A program made the translations under genes and the position numbers. Under the pieces are notes generated by a model. That model did not search any database. It was not told the origin of the DNA and saw only the letters and a list, made by a program, of their open reading frames with translations. A DNA stretch of 64,000 nt, taken from an uncultured Prevotellaceae bacterium. GTDB taxonomy: Bacteria; Bacteroidota; Bacteroidia; Bacteroidales; Bacteroidaceae. The stretch spans positions 29,408 through 93,407 of the forward strand of contig CACWNV010000016.1 in the NCBI GenBank assembly GCA_902762325.1, written 5' to 3'. The number at the start of each line of letters is the position of its first letter. Position 1 is the first letter of the stretch. Below are positions 37,478 to 45,853 of the stretch, piece by piece.

Positions 37478-38062
37478 ATGGGCATACTTGTATCCCTCCT
37501 TTTTCTTTTTCCATTGATCTCATGGGGAAAGACGCTTGATGAGCCCGACGACAGCCTGCCAATCGTCAACATAACAGGGATGGTTGGCTTCGGACAAGAC
37601 ACCATTTCCCGCCAGGACATAGACATTATCGTCGTCCATACGAACTATTACGCCGACATCGACACATTCAATACAACAGGGTGTATCTTACAGCTCCTCC
37701 GATATGATGTGGCACCACATTACATGATAACGAGGGACAACAAGATCCTCTACATGGTAAATGAAGACCTCATCGCCTGGCATGCAGGAAAGAGCCGGCT
37801 GCCTGGGACTGACAGGGACAGCCTCAACGCCTTTTCCATCGGTATAGAAATCATCGCCCATCCTGATGCACCGCCCACCCGTAGCCAGTGTGACCTCCTC
37901 GTCCGCCTCATCTGCGACATCCGCAAGCGTCACCCTATCCGATACCTGATGCGCCATAGCGACATCTCTCCCGGCAGGAAAACCGACCCGTGGAACATCA
38001 ACTGGCAAGAGATTTGTGAATGTGTGGAAAGGAAATGCGGGAAGATTATCTATATAAAATAA
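37478..38062 (+). CDS. N-acetylmuramoyl-L-alanine amidase (amidase_2 type)
   Basis: 194 residues from ATG 37478 (MGILVSLLFLFPLISWG). An in-frame TTG at 37451 would add nine residues and cannot be excluded. A hydrophobic leader is followed by a zinc amidase domain: 'IIVVHTNYYAD', 'APHYMITRDNKILYMV', 'AWHAGKSR', 'SIGIEIIAH', and C-terminal 'MRHSDISPGRKTDPW' with the HSDxxxGRKxDPG-type zinc/catalytic pattern. It cleaves the amide between MurNAc and L-Ala in peptidoglycan, acting in the periplasm. The DUF3237 gene follows 29 nt downstream in the same direction. Confidence 0.88.
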   Translation: MGILVSLLFLFPLISWGKTLDEPDDSLPIVNITGMVGFGQDTISRQDIDIIVVHTNYYADIDTFNTTGCILQLLRYDVAPHYMITRDNKILYMVNEDLIAWHAGKSRLPGTDRDSLNAFSIGIEIIAHPDAPPTRSQCDLLVRLICDIRKRHPIRYLMRHSDISPGRKTDPWNINWQEICECVERKCGKIIYIK

Positions 38063-38091
38063 AACAGAAGGATTACCAAAATTAAAGCATC

Positions 38092-38604
38092 ATGAAAAGA
38101 ATACTATTCATTACAACATGTATGATCATGGCATTGTCCATGCAAGCTCAGTCCAACGTGCCACAAGAAACACCGCAATTGGAGTTCGTCATGCAACTGC
38201 ACGTGACTCTTGACCAGCCTTACAGCGTGGGCGAGATTCCCAACGGAAGGCGAACAGTCATACCCATTACAGGGGGAACATTCGAAGGTCCGCTCTTGAA
38301 AGGAACGATTATCAATGGCGGTGCCGACTATCAGTTGGCAAGCAAAGAAGGGAATCGCACGCAAATAGAGGCCATCTATTCCATCAAGACCGACGACGGC
38401 GTCTATATCCACGTACGTAACCGGGGCATCATCTGTATGGGAAAAGACGAAAACGGCAACCCTTCGTTCTATTTCAGGGCAGCTCCTCAGTTCGAAGCTC
38501 CTATCAATAGCAAGTACGCATGGCTTAATAACGCCATCTACGTCTGTGCTCCTGCCCCAGGACAACAGGGCGGAATCACGCTGAATGTCTGGAAAGTGAA
38601 GTAA
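38092..38604 (+). CDS. Secreted DUF3237 domain protein
   Basis: 170 residues. Signal peptide MKRILFITTCMIMALSMQAQ; mature part with 'LEFVMQLHVTLDQPYSVGEI', 'GRRTVIPITGGTFEGP', 'GTIINGGADYQL' and 'YSIKTDDGVYIHVRNRG', which is the DUF3237 pattern (a small beta-barrel family of unknown function). It is probably co-transcribed with the amidase. Between its stop and sdhB lie a small palindrome (CGTAAAG/CTTTACG, 38635-38653) and the sdh terminator. Confidence 0.85.
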   Translation: MKRILFITTCMIMALSMQAQSNVPQETPQLEFVMQLHVTLDQPYSVGEIPNGRRTVIPITGGTFEGPLLKGTIINGGADYQLASKEGNRTQIEAIYSIKTDDGVYIHVRNRGIICMGKDENGNPSFYFRAAPQFEAPINSKYAWLNNAIYVCAPAPGQQGGITLNVWKVK

Positions 38605-38693
38605 AAAGAATCGTTCTTTGCTTATCCCTTACTCGTAAAGTATCACTTTACGGGTGGTAATGTGTATCCTGCCATCTAAGTGATGGATAAAAG

Positions 38694-38730
38694 AAAAAAA
38701 GGTTGTGAGGCAGAAACCTCACAACCTTTT
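38694..38730 (-). terminator. Terminator of the sdhCAB operon
   Basis: AAGGTTGTGAGG and CCTCACAACCTT form a perfect 12-bp stem around CAGAAA. On the minus strand it is followed by a T run. Confidence 0.85.
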
Positions 38731-38736
38731 ATAATA

Positions 38737-39495
38737 TTAGTCAGCCAGTTTTGCCTTGATGAACTCGCGGTTCAGGCGGGCAATGTTGGCGATTGACTCG
38801 CTCTTCGGGCAGACAGCCTCGCAGGCACGGGTGTTGGTGCAGTTACCGAAGCCAAGCTCCTCCATGCGCATCACCATCTTCTTGGCACGACGGGCAGCCT
38901 CTGGGCGACCCTGTGGAAGAAGAGCAAGCTGTGAAACCTTTGAAGAAACGAAGAGCATGGCAGAACCGTTCTTACATGCAGCCACGCAAGCACCGCAGCC
39001 GATACATGTAGCGCAGTCCATAGCCTCGTCGGCATTCTCCTTCGGAATCAGGATAGCGTTGGCATCCTGGGCCTGACCTGTACGGATAGAAGTATAGCCA
39101 CCAGCCTGGATAATCTTATCGAAGGCACCACGGTCGACCATGCAGTCCTTGATTACAGGGAAGGCAGCCGAACGCCAAGGCTCAACGGTAATCACGTCAC
39201 CATCGTTGAAGCGACGCATGTACAGCTGACAGGTAGTAGCACCGCGCTCGGTCTTTCCGTGCGGTGTTCCGTTGATGTAGAGCGAGCACATGCCGCAGAT
39301 ACCTTCACGGCAGTCGTGGTCGAAGACGAAAGGCTCCTTGCCCTCGCTGATCAGCTCTTCATTCAGGATGTCGAGCATTTCGAGGAAAGAGGTGTCGTCA
39401 GGGATATTCTTCATCTCGCGAGTCTCGAAGTAGCCCTTCTCACGCGGTCCGTTCTGTTTCCAGTATTTGAGCGTAAACGAAATATTTTTAGCCAT
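38737..39495 (-). CDS. sdhB: Succinate dehydrogenase/fumarate reductase iron-sulfur subunit
   Basis: Electron-transfer subunit linking the flavoprotein to menaquinone. 252 residues. The 2Fe-2S cysteines are C62, C67, C70 and C89; the other clusters use C161, C164, C167/C170, C174 and C219, C225, C229. It is last in the minus-strand operon sdhC-sdhA-sdhB (21 nt after sdhA) and is followed by a terminator. In anaerobic Bacteroidota the complex works mainly as a fumarate reductase, so frdB is an equally valid name. Confidence 0.95.
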   Translation of the reverse strand: MAKNISFTLKYWKQNGPREKGYFETREMKNIPDDTSFLEMLDILNEELISEGKEPFVFDHDCREGICGMCSLYINGTPHGKTERGATTCQLYMRRFNDGDVITVEPWRSAAFPVIKDCMVDRGAFDKIIQAGGYTSIRTGQAQDANAILIPKENADEAMDCATCIGCGACVAACKNGSAMLFVSSKVSQLALLPQGRPEAARRAKKMVMRMEELGFGNCTNTRACEAVCPKSESIANIARLNREFIKAKLAD

Positions 39496-39516
39496 AGTTG
39501 TAATCCTTTCTTAAAA

Positions 39517-41499
39517 TTAGTTCTTGTAATTTCGGGTTTGAACCTTAATAGCTTCATATTCCAACGGCTCTTTAATCAATTCTGGAGCCTTGTCGTCTGA
39601 GCCTTGATACTCCCAGCAACCTACATAGAAGAAGTGCTCGTCATCACGCTTAGCCTCACCCTCTTCGGTCTGATGCTCTTCGCGGAAGTGTCCGCCGCAG
39701 CTCTCCTCACGGTGCAGGGCATCATAAGCCACAAGCTGACCCATCAGGATAAAGTCGCGGAGGTGGATAGCCTTGTCAAGCTCGATGTTGACACCTTCCT
39801 TCGTTCCAGGAATAAAGAGGTTGTTCTCGAACTCCTTGCGAAGCTCTTTCATGAGTTTCAGACCCTCTTCCAGTCCGGCCTTTGTACGACCCATACCAAC
39901 ATGTTCCCACATGATATGGCCGAGTTCCTTATGGATAGAATCAACAGAACGCTTACCCTGGATACCCATCAGGCGGTCGATTTCCTTCTCAACGCCCTTC
40001 TCTGCCTCTTCGAACTCAGGCAGGTCGGTAGAGATACGCGGCCATACAGACTGGTCAGCCAGATAGTTCTGGATGGTGTAGGGCAGTACGAAATAACCGT
40101 CGGCCAGACCCTGCATCAGAGCAGAGGCACCGAGGCGGTTTGCACCGTGGTCAGAGAAGTTACACTCACCGATAGCGAACAGGCCGGGGATAGTGGTCTG
40201 CAGCTCGTAGTCAACCCAGATACCACCCATTGTATAGTGGATAGCGGGGAAGATCATCATGGGCTTGTAGTACTTCACGCCATTGATCTCCTTGGCGAGT
40301 TCACCGGGGAAGACGTCGGTAATCTCTTCATACATCTCGAAGAGGTTGCCATAGCGCTGCATGATCTCATCAAGACCGAGGCGGTTGATGGACTCTGAGA
40401 AGTCGAGGAACACAGCCAGACCGGTGTTGTTGACACCGAAGCCGTGGTCGCAACGCTCCTTGGCAGCACGTGAAGCAACGTCACGGGGCACGAGGTTACC
40501 GAATGCAGGATAACGACGCTCCAGATAGTAGTCGCGGTCTTCTTCGGGGATGTCCCATCCCTGGATTTCTCCGCTCTGCAGCTTCTTGGCATCTTCCAGC
40601 TTCTTCGGTACCCAGATACGGCCGTCGTTACGAAGAGACTCAGACATAAGTGTCAGCTTCGACTGCTTGTCACCGTGTACGGGGATACATGTCGGGTGAA
40701 TCTGCACGTAGCTGGGGTTAGCCATGTAGGCACCTTTACGGAAGCACTGGATGGCAGCGGTGCAGTTACAGCCCATGGCGTTGGTAGAGAGGAAGTAGGC
40801 GTTTCCATATCCGCCAGTAGCGATAACCACTGCGTTGGCAGAGAAACGATGAAGCTTACCGGTGGTGAGGTCCTTGGCGATGATACCGCGGGCACGACCG
40901 TCGACGATGACAACATCTTCCATCTCATAGCGGGTGAACAGCTTCACCTTGCCGAGCTCTACCTGACGGCTGAGCGACGAGTAGGCACCGAGCAGCAGCT
41001 GCTGACCTGTCTGACCTTTTGCATAGAACGTACGGCTTACCTGAGCGCCACCGAATGAACGGTTAGCCAACATGCCGCCATACTCTCGGGCAAAGGGAAC
41101 ACCCTGAGCCACGCACTGGTCGATAATATTGTTGCTGACCTCAGCCAGACGATATACATTGGCCTCACGTGCACGATAGTCACCACCCTTCACTGTATCA
41201 TAGAACAGGCGATAGACAGAGTCACCATCGTTCTGATAACACTTGGCAGCATTGATACCACCCTGTGCGGCGATAGAGTGAGCACGACGTGGGGAATCCT
41301 GTATGCACAGGTTAATTACATTGAAGCCCATCTCACCGAGAGAAGCGGCGGCGCTGGCACCTGCCAGACCGGTTCCTACAACGATAACATCAAGCTTCAG
41401 CTTGTTCTTCGGGTTAACCAGACGCTGATGAGCCTTATACTCTTTCCATTTCTCTGCTACTGGTCCTTCGGGTATTTTTGAATTTAATGTCTTAGCCAT
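39517..41499 (-). CDS. sdhA: Succinate dehydrogenase/fumarate reductase flavoprotein subunit
   Basis: Catalytic FAD subunit interconverting succinate and fumarate at the inner face of the membrane. 660 residues. '[19 protein letters not shown]' is the FAD-binding loop, and the histidine in '[11 protein letters not shown]' is the covalent flavin attachment site. '[10 protein letters not shown]' and '[13 protein letters not shown]' are further active-site segments. It is the middle gene of the operon, 32 nt after sdhC. The three-gene layout with a single cytochrome b is typical of Bacteroidota. Confidence 0.95.
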   Translation of the reverse strand: MAKTLNSKIPEGPVAEKWKEYKAHQRLVNPKNKLKLDVIVVGTGLAGASAAASLGEMGFNVINLCIQDSPRRAHSIAAQGGINAAKCYQNDGDSVYRLFYDTVKGGDYRAREANVYRLAEVSNNIIDQCVAQGVPFAREYGGMLANRSFGGAQVSRTFYAKGQTGQQLLLGAYSSLSRQVELGKVKLFTRYEMEDVVIVDGRARGIIAKDLTTGKLHRFSANAVVIATGGYGNAYFLSTNAMGCNCTAAIQCFRKGAYMANPSYVQIHPTCIPVHGDKQSKLTLMSESLRNDGRIWVPKKLEDAKKLQSGEIQGWDIPEEDRDYYLERRYPAFGNLVPRDVASRAAKERCDHGFGVNNTGLAVFLDFSESINRLGLDEIMQRYGNLFEMYEEITDVFPGELAKEINGVKYYKPMMIFPAIHYTMGGIWVDYELQTTIPGLFAIGECNFSDHGANRLGASALMQGLADGYFVLPYTIQNYLADQSVWPRISTDLPEFEEAEKGVEKEIDRLMGIQGKRSVDSIHKELGHIMWEHVGMGRTKAGLEEGLKLMKELRKEFENNLFIPGTKEGVNIELDKAIHLRDFILMGQLVAYDALHREESCGGHFREEHQTEEGEAKRDDEHFFYVGCWEYQGSDDKAPELIKEPLEYEAIKVQTRNYKN

Positions 41500-41531
41500 A
41501 AATTTTCTTCAGTTTAATCGTTCAAAAAGAA

Positions 41532-42284
41532 TTACTGTACACAGCAGGTATCAGCCACAGCCTTACAACAGTCAGCGGCAGCAGCACCACAAGAGCCGCC
41601 ATCACAGCAGAGGCTCGGTGCACAACCGAAAGCAAAAGCGAGAATCACTACCAGGAAAGCAAGCATGAGCAGTGTTGTGTATACAAGGCCGATCATCTTC
41701 CAGCGGCAGAACCAGGTCTTACCGTTCCAGCCGAGTGTGTGCATGGCACTCCAGAAGCCGTGAGAAAGATGGAACCATAATGCTACAATCCAGATAATGT
41801 ACAACACAACGTAGATGGGATTGGAGAACGTGTTCACAATCTTTCCAAAGCCGTCAGCAGGAGCTGCGTCGAAATGGATTGAGGGGAACAGCTCGGCAAA
41901 CATCATGTTATACCAGAAGTTAAAGAGGTGAAGGAGCAAACCTAAGAGGATGATGATACCCAGTACAAGCATGTTCTGGGAAGCCCATTCCACCTTTTCA
42001 GGCTTGTCAGTCACGGCATAACGCTCCTCACCACGTGCACGGCGGTTCTGAGCTGTCAGGATAAAAGCATACACGATGTGAATAGCAGCCAGTGCTGCCA
42101 GACCGAGCGTTGCTGCTACAGCATACCAGTTGGCACCCAACAATTCGCAAATCGTGTTGTAAGCCTTCCCTGAGAACAGAGCCGCGACATTCATACATGC
42201 GTGGAACGTCAGGAAGAGGATAAGGGCAATGCCTGTTACCGACATCACTACCTTCCTACCAATAGATGAATTGATTAACCACAT
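41532..42284 (-). CDS. sdhC: Succinate dehydrogenase/fumarate reductase cytochrome b subunit with cysteine-rich tail
   Basis: Membrane anchor with b-type haem, exchanging electrons with menaquinone. 250 residues with five hydrophobic helices. Candidate haem histidines include H28, H69, H119, H172, H175 and H182. The last 30 residues are unusual: eight cysteines (221, 226, 227, 232, 239, 240, 247, 248), mostly as CC pairs in an Ala/Gly-rich tail ('CAPSLCCDGGSCGAAAADCC'). I do not know a role for this tail. It is the first gene of the operon and has a consensus promoter with a leader of about 120 nt. Confidence 0.92.
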   Translation of the reverse strand: MWLINSSIGRKVVMSVTGIALILFLTFHACMNVAALFSGKAYNTICELLGANWYAVAATLGLAALAAIHIVYAFILTAQNRRARGEERYAVTDKPEKVEWASQNMLVLGIIILLGLLLHLFNFWYNMMFAELFPSIHFDAAPADGFGKIVNTFSNPIYVVLYIIWIVALWFHLSHGFWSAMHTLGWNGKTWFCRWKMIGLVYTTLLMLAFLVVILAFAFGCAPSLCCDGGSCGAAAADCCKAVADTCCVQ

Positions 42285-42364
42285 AAATGATTGAGTTTAA
42301 ATTATTTAACGTTAAATGATAATTATCTGATAATATAGCAAGTCTATACATGCTTGTGTTTTTG

Positions 42365-42393
42365 AGGTATCAGCTCCCTACTTTTAGGTATCA
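42365..42393. repeat. Direct repeat in the sdh leader
   Basis: AGGTATCA occurs at 42365-42372 and 42386-42393, exactly 21 bp apart. Extended, TTTGAGGTATCA and TTTTAGGTATCA match at 11 of 12 positions. The pair lies just downstream of the predicted start of transcription (about 42406), where a repressor could act. Confidence 0.5.
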
Positions 42394-42411
42394 AACCCTC
42401 TCTTCAATCTG

Positions 42412-42442
42412 CAAAAATAATATTTTTTGGTGATATTTCAAA
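42412..42442 (-). promoter_or_regulatory. Promoter of the sdhCAB operon
   Basis: On the minus strand TTTG (42439-42442), 19 nt, TATTTTTG (42412-42419): full consensus. The leader to the sdhC ATG is about 120 nt and contains two AGGTATCA repeats. Confidence 0.75.
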
Positions 42443-42525
42443 AGTTTTAAGACTAAATTCTTCTCGTCAGATGGTTTTCATCCACTTTTGCAGCTCAGAA
42501 TGGCGTCTCAACGGCTTCCAAACCG

Positions 42526-43542
42526 TCATTTAGCCTGTTTCCTCTTGACCACCACCTTGCGCGATCTGCCGTTGGGCTTCCTGATGATGTTGATTCCAGG
42601 CGACAGCCTGTGACGTCTCTGACCACCGACTCCATAGATCTCCGTCTTCTGACTGACGGCATTGTTGAGAGCCTTTATCCCTGTATAGTATGCCATGTCG
42701 GCATGGTCGTACTGAAAGACCACGTCCGTCATGTCTCCCCAGATGAATCGTTCGAGCCCGGGATAGTCGATGAAAGGATTGCGGTTGGCCTGAATGCTGT
42801 AAACGGCATTGTTGCGGTCGATCTCCTTTTGGCTGACGGGGTCTTTCTCTGCCCACTCCATCAGCATCTTCAGCACCCAGCTGCTCAGACCGGGATAGGT
42901 CTTTCCGTCGAGCGTCGGCTTCACATCTTCATAGTTCCTGTACCAGTCCGCCAGCTTTTCCTCGTAGCAGGTCACCATGTAGAAATAAGTGCGGGCAAAG
43001 TCTCCTTTGTATTCGTCGTTGGGTTCAAACACTATACCGCTATAGCCTGGATAGGTACAACTGCCCAGCTTGCTGAATCCATTCGCCGACTTGTAAGTCT
43101 CGCCCCTGGTCTCGCCAAAGGGATGGTTGCCCCGTTTGTTGTTCACCAGCTTGTCTGTCGGGTACAGATGGTGCAGGTCGGAGTACATCGGCATTATCTT
43201 ACCGCCGAACCAGCTGTTAGGAAATGAGTGCTCACGATTGTAGTACTGCCCTTCCTTATTACCGCTTCCCTTGTCCTGATCTGTACCGAACGTGTAGTTG
43301 GTGATATTCGAATACATATCCCACACTTTGCCATCGGGTCTGGCATCAGTCGTCCGGAAGTCCGTCCAGAGGTCGTTGTAAGTCCGTTCCGTCCGGTTAT
43401 AGATGATACCACAGAGCGCTGTCTTCAGCGTTGCTCCCTTTTTGCCGTTGGCAGCCCGATAGTAGTTACCGGAACCGTTGGGGCCCTGTGCCCAAAGTGT
43501 CAGCGAAAGAGCCGACAGACATAGTGTTGCTATCACTCGCAT
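42526..43542 (-). CDS. Secreted endonuclease I family nuclease with sorting-type tail
   Basis: 338 residues from ATG 43542 (MRVIATLCLSALSLTLWAQ, a signal peptide). The longer frame from 43563 starts inside the promoter -7 box and is rejected. The nuclease domain matches endonuclease I (EndA/NucM): 'NREHSFPNSWFGG' with the beta-beta-alpha-metal histidine, 'DLHHLYPTDKLVNNKRGNHP' and 'FARTYFYMVTCYEEKL'. It degrades extracellular DNA non-specifically. The C-terminal tail 'IYGVGGQRRHRLSPGINIIR' resembles the sorting tails of other secreted proteins here. Monocistronic. Confidence 0.88.
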   Translation of the reverse strand: MRVIATLCLSALSLTLWAQGPNGSGNYYRAANGKKGATLKTALCGIIYNRTERTYNDLWTDFRTTDARPDGKVWDMYSNITNYTFGTDQDKGSGNKEGQYYNREHSFPNSWFGGKIMPMYSDLHHLYPTDKLVNNKRGNHPFGETRGETYKSANGFSKLGSCTYPGYSGIVFEPNDEYKGDFARTYFYMVTCYEEKLADWYRNYEDVKPTLDGKTYPGLSSWVLKMLMEWAEKDPVSQKEIDRNNAVYSIQANRNPFIDYPGLERFIWGDMTDVVFQYDHADMAYYTGIKALNNAVSQKTEIYGVGGQRRHRLSPGINIIRKPNGRSRKVVVKRKQAK

Positions 43543-43560
43543 CTTTTCCTCTTTTTGCTG

Positions 43561-43591
43561 CAAATATACAATAATTATTTATATCTGCAAA
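43561..43591 (-). promoter_or_regulatory. Promoter of the endonuclease I gene
   Basis: TTTG (43588-43591), 19 nt, TATATTTG (43561-43568) on the minus strand; 18 nt before the ATG at 43542. Confidence 0.75.
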
Positions 43592-43647
43592 GGAGTTGGG
43601 ATTTTTACTTATAATTATTTGTGTCTGTCTGGCACTGGATGCGGTAA

Positions 43648-43926
43648 TCAGACGTGAAGGAACCGCTTATTGTCTTTTGTCAAAGATAATTCGAATTTTG
43701 ACCCCAAATTAAGGCCATCAGAACGAACGAAAAGTTTTCCGGTCGAAAATAACGCATTTTTTGAGGTTTTTCGTAAGTTGTTGAGTGATGTTTGAGGCGG
43801 TGAAACATAACCTTTGGCGCGGTCAAAGCTTAGGTTTCGCGCTGCGAAACCTAAGCGATGGCGGAAAGAGGAATTAGGAAGGAGGAAGTAATTCTTGGTT
43901 TTTACACAATTTAACTTCTCTTTCAT
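43648..43926 (-). CDS. Doubtful ORF inside repeat copy 2
   Basis: ATG at 43926 (MKEKLNCVKTKNYFLL...) gives 92 residues, twice the length of the homologous ORF in copy 1. Copy 1 has a stop and a frame change where this one continues. The product has no recognisable domain and is mostly basic and Ser/Leu-rich. Probably not a conserved protein. Confidence 0.2.
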   Translation of the reverse strand: MKEKLNCVKTKNYFLLPNSSFRHRLGFAARNLSFDRAKGYVSPPQTSLNNLRKTSKNALFSTGKLFVRSDGLNLGSKFELSLTKDNKRFLHV

Positions 43927-43960
43927 CACTTTTCCCCGACAACATTTTGTCAAGTTCTTT
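43672..43960 (-). repeat. Dispersed ~300-bp repeat, copy 2
   Basis: Inverse copy of 32261-32569, lying between the divergent promoters of the endonuclease I and AAA-CYTH genes. Left block 43910-43960, central hairpin GCTTAGGTTTCGC/GCGAAACCTAAGC (13-bp stem, 43828-43856), right block 43672-43775. The hairpin stem is longer and better paired than in copy 1. The interval between centre and right block has no clear similarity to copy 1. Confidence 0.8.
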
Positions 43961-44025
43961 CATCATTATTCTGTCGCCATTTATCACCATTTTTGATGCC
44001 GAAAAGAAAAAACAAGGTGACATAT

Positions 44026-44057
44026 TTTGGCACTCTGCAAAAAATGATGTATTTTTG
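44026..44057 (+). promoter_or_regulatory. Promoter of the AAA-CYTH gene
   Basis: TTTG (44026-44029), 20 nt, TATTTTTG (44050-44057): full consensus, 43 nt before the ATG at 44101. Confidence 0.75.
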
Positions 44058-44100
44058 CGTTCATAAAAACCTGGTGTCTACACTCTGTACAAAACTCATT

Positions 44101-45201
44101 ATGAAAGATATTAAAAGGATTGTCCTCACGGGAGGACCCTGTGCGGGAAAGACGACTGCGCTCGTAAGAGTCATTGAGCACTTCTCAAGTCTCGGATTCA
44201 AAGTGTTTACCATCCCTGAAGTACCTACCATGTTCACGCAGGCAGGCATGAATTACCTGACCGACAATCAGGCATTCTTCTATGAAGGAGAGAAGGCAAC
44301 CCTGGAGATACAGCTTGCCCTGGAAGACAAGTTCATGAAGATGGCGAAAGCATGCACCGAGCCTTGCATCATCGTCTGCGACAGGGGAACAATGGATATC
44401 TCTGCCTATATGAAACCTGAGATGTGGGAAGAGATTACAAAGGCGGTGGGCACTTCAACCCAGCAGCTGCGCGACACCCGTTATGATGCCGTGCTCCATC
44501 TGGTCAGTGCTGCCGACGGTGCCGAGCAGTTCTACACCACGAGTAACAACGCTTCCCGCAATGAGGCTGCCGACGAGAAAGGGCTTGAGATTGCACGCAT
44601 GCTCGACAAACGGGTGATAGAGGCATGGACAGGACACTCCCATTTGCGGGTCATCAACAACCAGGAGGACTTTGAGAAAAAGCTCAACCGCGTGCTGAAG
44701 GAGATTTCGAATGTTCTGGGCCTCCCCCAGCCTATCGTTGAGGAACGGAAATATATCGTTGAAGTGGTCGGCGAATTGCCCGACTGCATAGAGAGCCAGA
44801 TCACCCAGACCTATCTTGTTGCCGAACCGGGTTGCGAGATCCGTCTCCGTCGGAGAGGATGGGACGGGAAGTTTGTCAACGTACATACCACAAAGAAGAA
44901 GATTTCACAGACCGAAGAACTGGTCACAGAGCGTCAGGTGTCCAACAACCTCTATCAGTCGCTCCTGCAACAGGCCGACCCTTACCGGCAGACCATCCAC
45001 AAGCTACGCAAGAGTTTTATCTGGAAGGGACAATTCTTTGAACTGGATAAATACCTGAAACCTGTCGATAACCTCTACATCCTTGAGACGAAGGGTATCG
45101 CAAGTCATGAGGATGTGCGGTTCCCACCGTTCCTGAAAGTCATCAAGGACATAACAGGCAACACACAATATTATAATTATAATCTTGCCCTGCGTGTCTG
45201 A
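44101..45201 (+). CDS. AAA ATPase (AAA_28) fused to a CYTH/triphosphate-tunnel domain
   Basis: 366 residues from ATG 44101 (MKDIKRIVLTGGPCAGKTT). A longer frame from 43993 begins before the promoter and is rejected. The N-terminal half is a small P-loop kinase-like domain: Walker A GGPCAGKTT at 11-19, 'CIIVCDRGTMDISAYM' as a Walker B-like segment. The C-terminal half ('ERKYIVEVVGELPDCIESQI', 'CEIRLRRRGWDG', 'TEELVTERQVS') has the ExExK-like and alternating charged strands of CYTH enzymes. The pairing recalls animal TTD14 and the bacterial AAA_28-CYTH proteins. The substrate is unknown; a nucleotide or polyphosphate-related one is an inference. Confidence 0.8.
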   Translation: MKDIKRIVLTGGPCAGKTTALVRVIEHFSSLGFKVFTIPEVPTMFTQAGMNYLTDNQAFFYEGEKATLEIQLALEDKFMKMAKACTEPCIIVCDRGTMDISAYMKPEMWEEITKAVGTSTQQLRDTRYDAVLHLVSAADGAEQFYTTSNNASRNEAADEKGLEIARMLDKRVIEAWTGHSHLRVINNQEDFEKKLNRVLKEISNVLGLPQPIVEERKYIVEVVGELPDCIESQITQTYLVAEPGCEIRLRRRGWDGKFVNVHTTKKKISQTEELVTERQVSNNLYQSLLQQADPYRQTIHKLRKSFIWKGQFFELDKYLKPVDNLYILETKGIASHEDVRFPPFLKVIKDITGNTQYYNYNLALRV

Positions 45202-45238
45202 CGCGCATCTTCTTTTCGCCCTCTGAAGACTTGTTCAT

Positions 45239-45763
45239 TCAGGGTGTGCGGAAAAGAATATCTGAACATTCAAGATTAAGCAGGAAGCGTTTGCGGTCAA
45301 GCCCTCCTCCGTAGCCGCCTATCTTGCCGTGACTTGCCACCACGCGGTGACAAGGGACAATGACGGCAATGGGGTTACGGTGATTGGCATTTCCTATGGC
45401 GCGTAATGCCGTGGGATGACCCGCACGGCGTGCCTCCTCGGCATAGCTGATGGTCTGTCCGTATGGGATGGTCTGCATCGCCTTCCATGCCTTCTGCTGG
45501 AAAGGAGTTCCCTCCATTCTCAGGGGAAGGCTGAACTCCCGACGCTGACCGGAGAAATATTCATGGAGCTGCCGGACGGCTTCTTGCAGGACTCTTGTGT
45601 CGGCAGATGCCTGCTGAATGTCTTCCGCCTCATATTCATTCACATCATTTTCGCTTTCATCAAGCCACGTACATAGGCACAGACGACCCTCCACGGCACC
45701 AAGCAGAAGAAGGCCACAGGGTGTCCGGCAAACAGCCTTTGCTATGGTATTATCCTTTGTCAT
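45239..45763 (-). CDS. ogt: Methylated-DNA-[protein]-cysteine S-methyltransferase
   Basis: Suicide repair enzyme removing O6-alkyl groups from guanine. 174 residues. The active-site motif PCHRVV has acceptor C138; 'FQQKAWKAMQTIPYGQTISY' is the DNA-binding helix-turn-helix; 'RAIGNANHRNPIAVIVPCHR' contains the asparagine hinge. It is convergent with the AAA-CYTH gene (37 nt between, nothing notable) and divergent from mnmG. The -7 box ends 4 nt before its ATG. Confidence 0.92.
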   Translation of the reverse strand: MTKDNTIAKAVCRTPCGLLLLGAVEGRLCLCTWLDESENDVNEYEAEDIQQASADTRVLQEAVRQLHEYFSGQRREFSLPLRMEGTPFQQKAWKAMQTIPYGQTISYAEEARRAGHPTALRAIGNANHRNPIAVIVPCHRVVASHGKIGGYGGGLDRKRFLLNLECSDILFRTP

Positions 45764-45767
45764 AGCG

Positions 45768-45775
45768 CAAAAATA
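45768..45775 (-). promoter_or_regulatory. -7 box abutting the ogt start
   Basis: TATTTTTG on the minus strand with only 4 nt to the ATG at 45763, so the transcript would be leaderless or nearly so. No clear -33. Confidence 0.45.
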
Positions 45776-45818
45776 ATTAAAATATGACGATAAAGTACAT
45801 TTTTGATAAAGCTTTTTG

Positions 45819-45826
45819 TATTTTTG
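45819..45826 (+). promoter_or_regulatory. -7 box for mnmG
   Basis: TATTTTTG, 27 nt before the mnmG ATG; -33 element weak. Confidence 0.5.
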
Positions 45827-45853
45827 CAGAGAAATATGCCTTTATAGTAGAAT

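Noticed and set aside
38104-38565. 153-codon minus-strand frame opposite the DUF3237 gene
   Set aside because: Shadow of a gene with a signal peptide and a recognisable domain.
39604-40398. 264-codon plus-strand open frame
   Set aside because: Antisense to sdhA; no promoter or family resemblance.
40462-40477. CACGTG-containing 16-mer in sdhA as a parS site
   Set aside because: Only the core and one half match; flanks differ from GTTNCACGTGNAAC.
42285-42305. TTTAACGTTAAA palindrome in the sdh leader
   Set aside because: Short AT-rich palindrome, expected by chance; the AGGTATCA direct repeat nearby is better supported.
42285-42411. Riboswitch in the sdh leader
   Set aside because: I could not match any known riboswitch core; only a direct repeat is evident.
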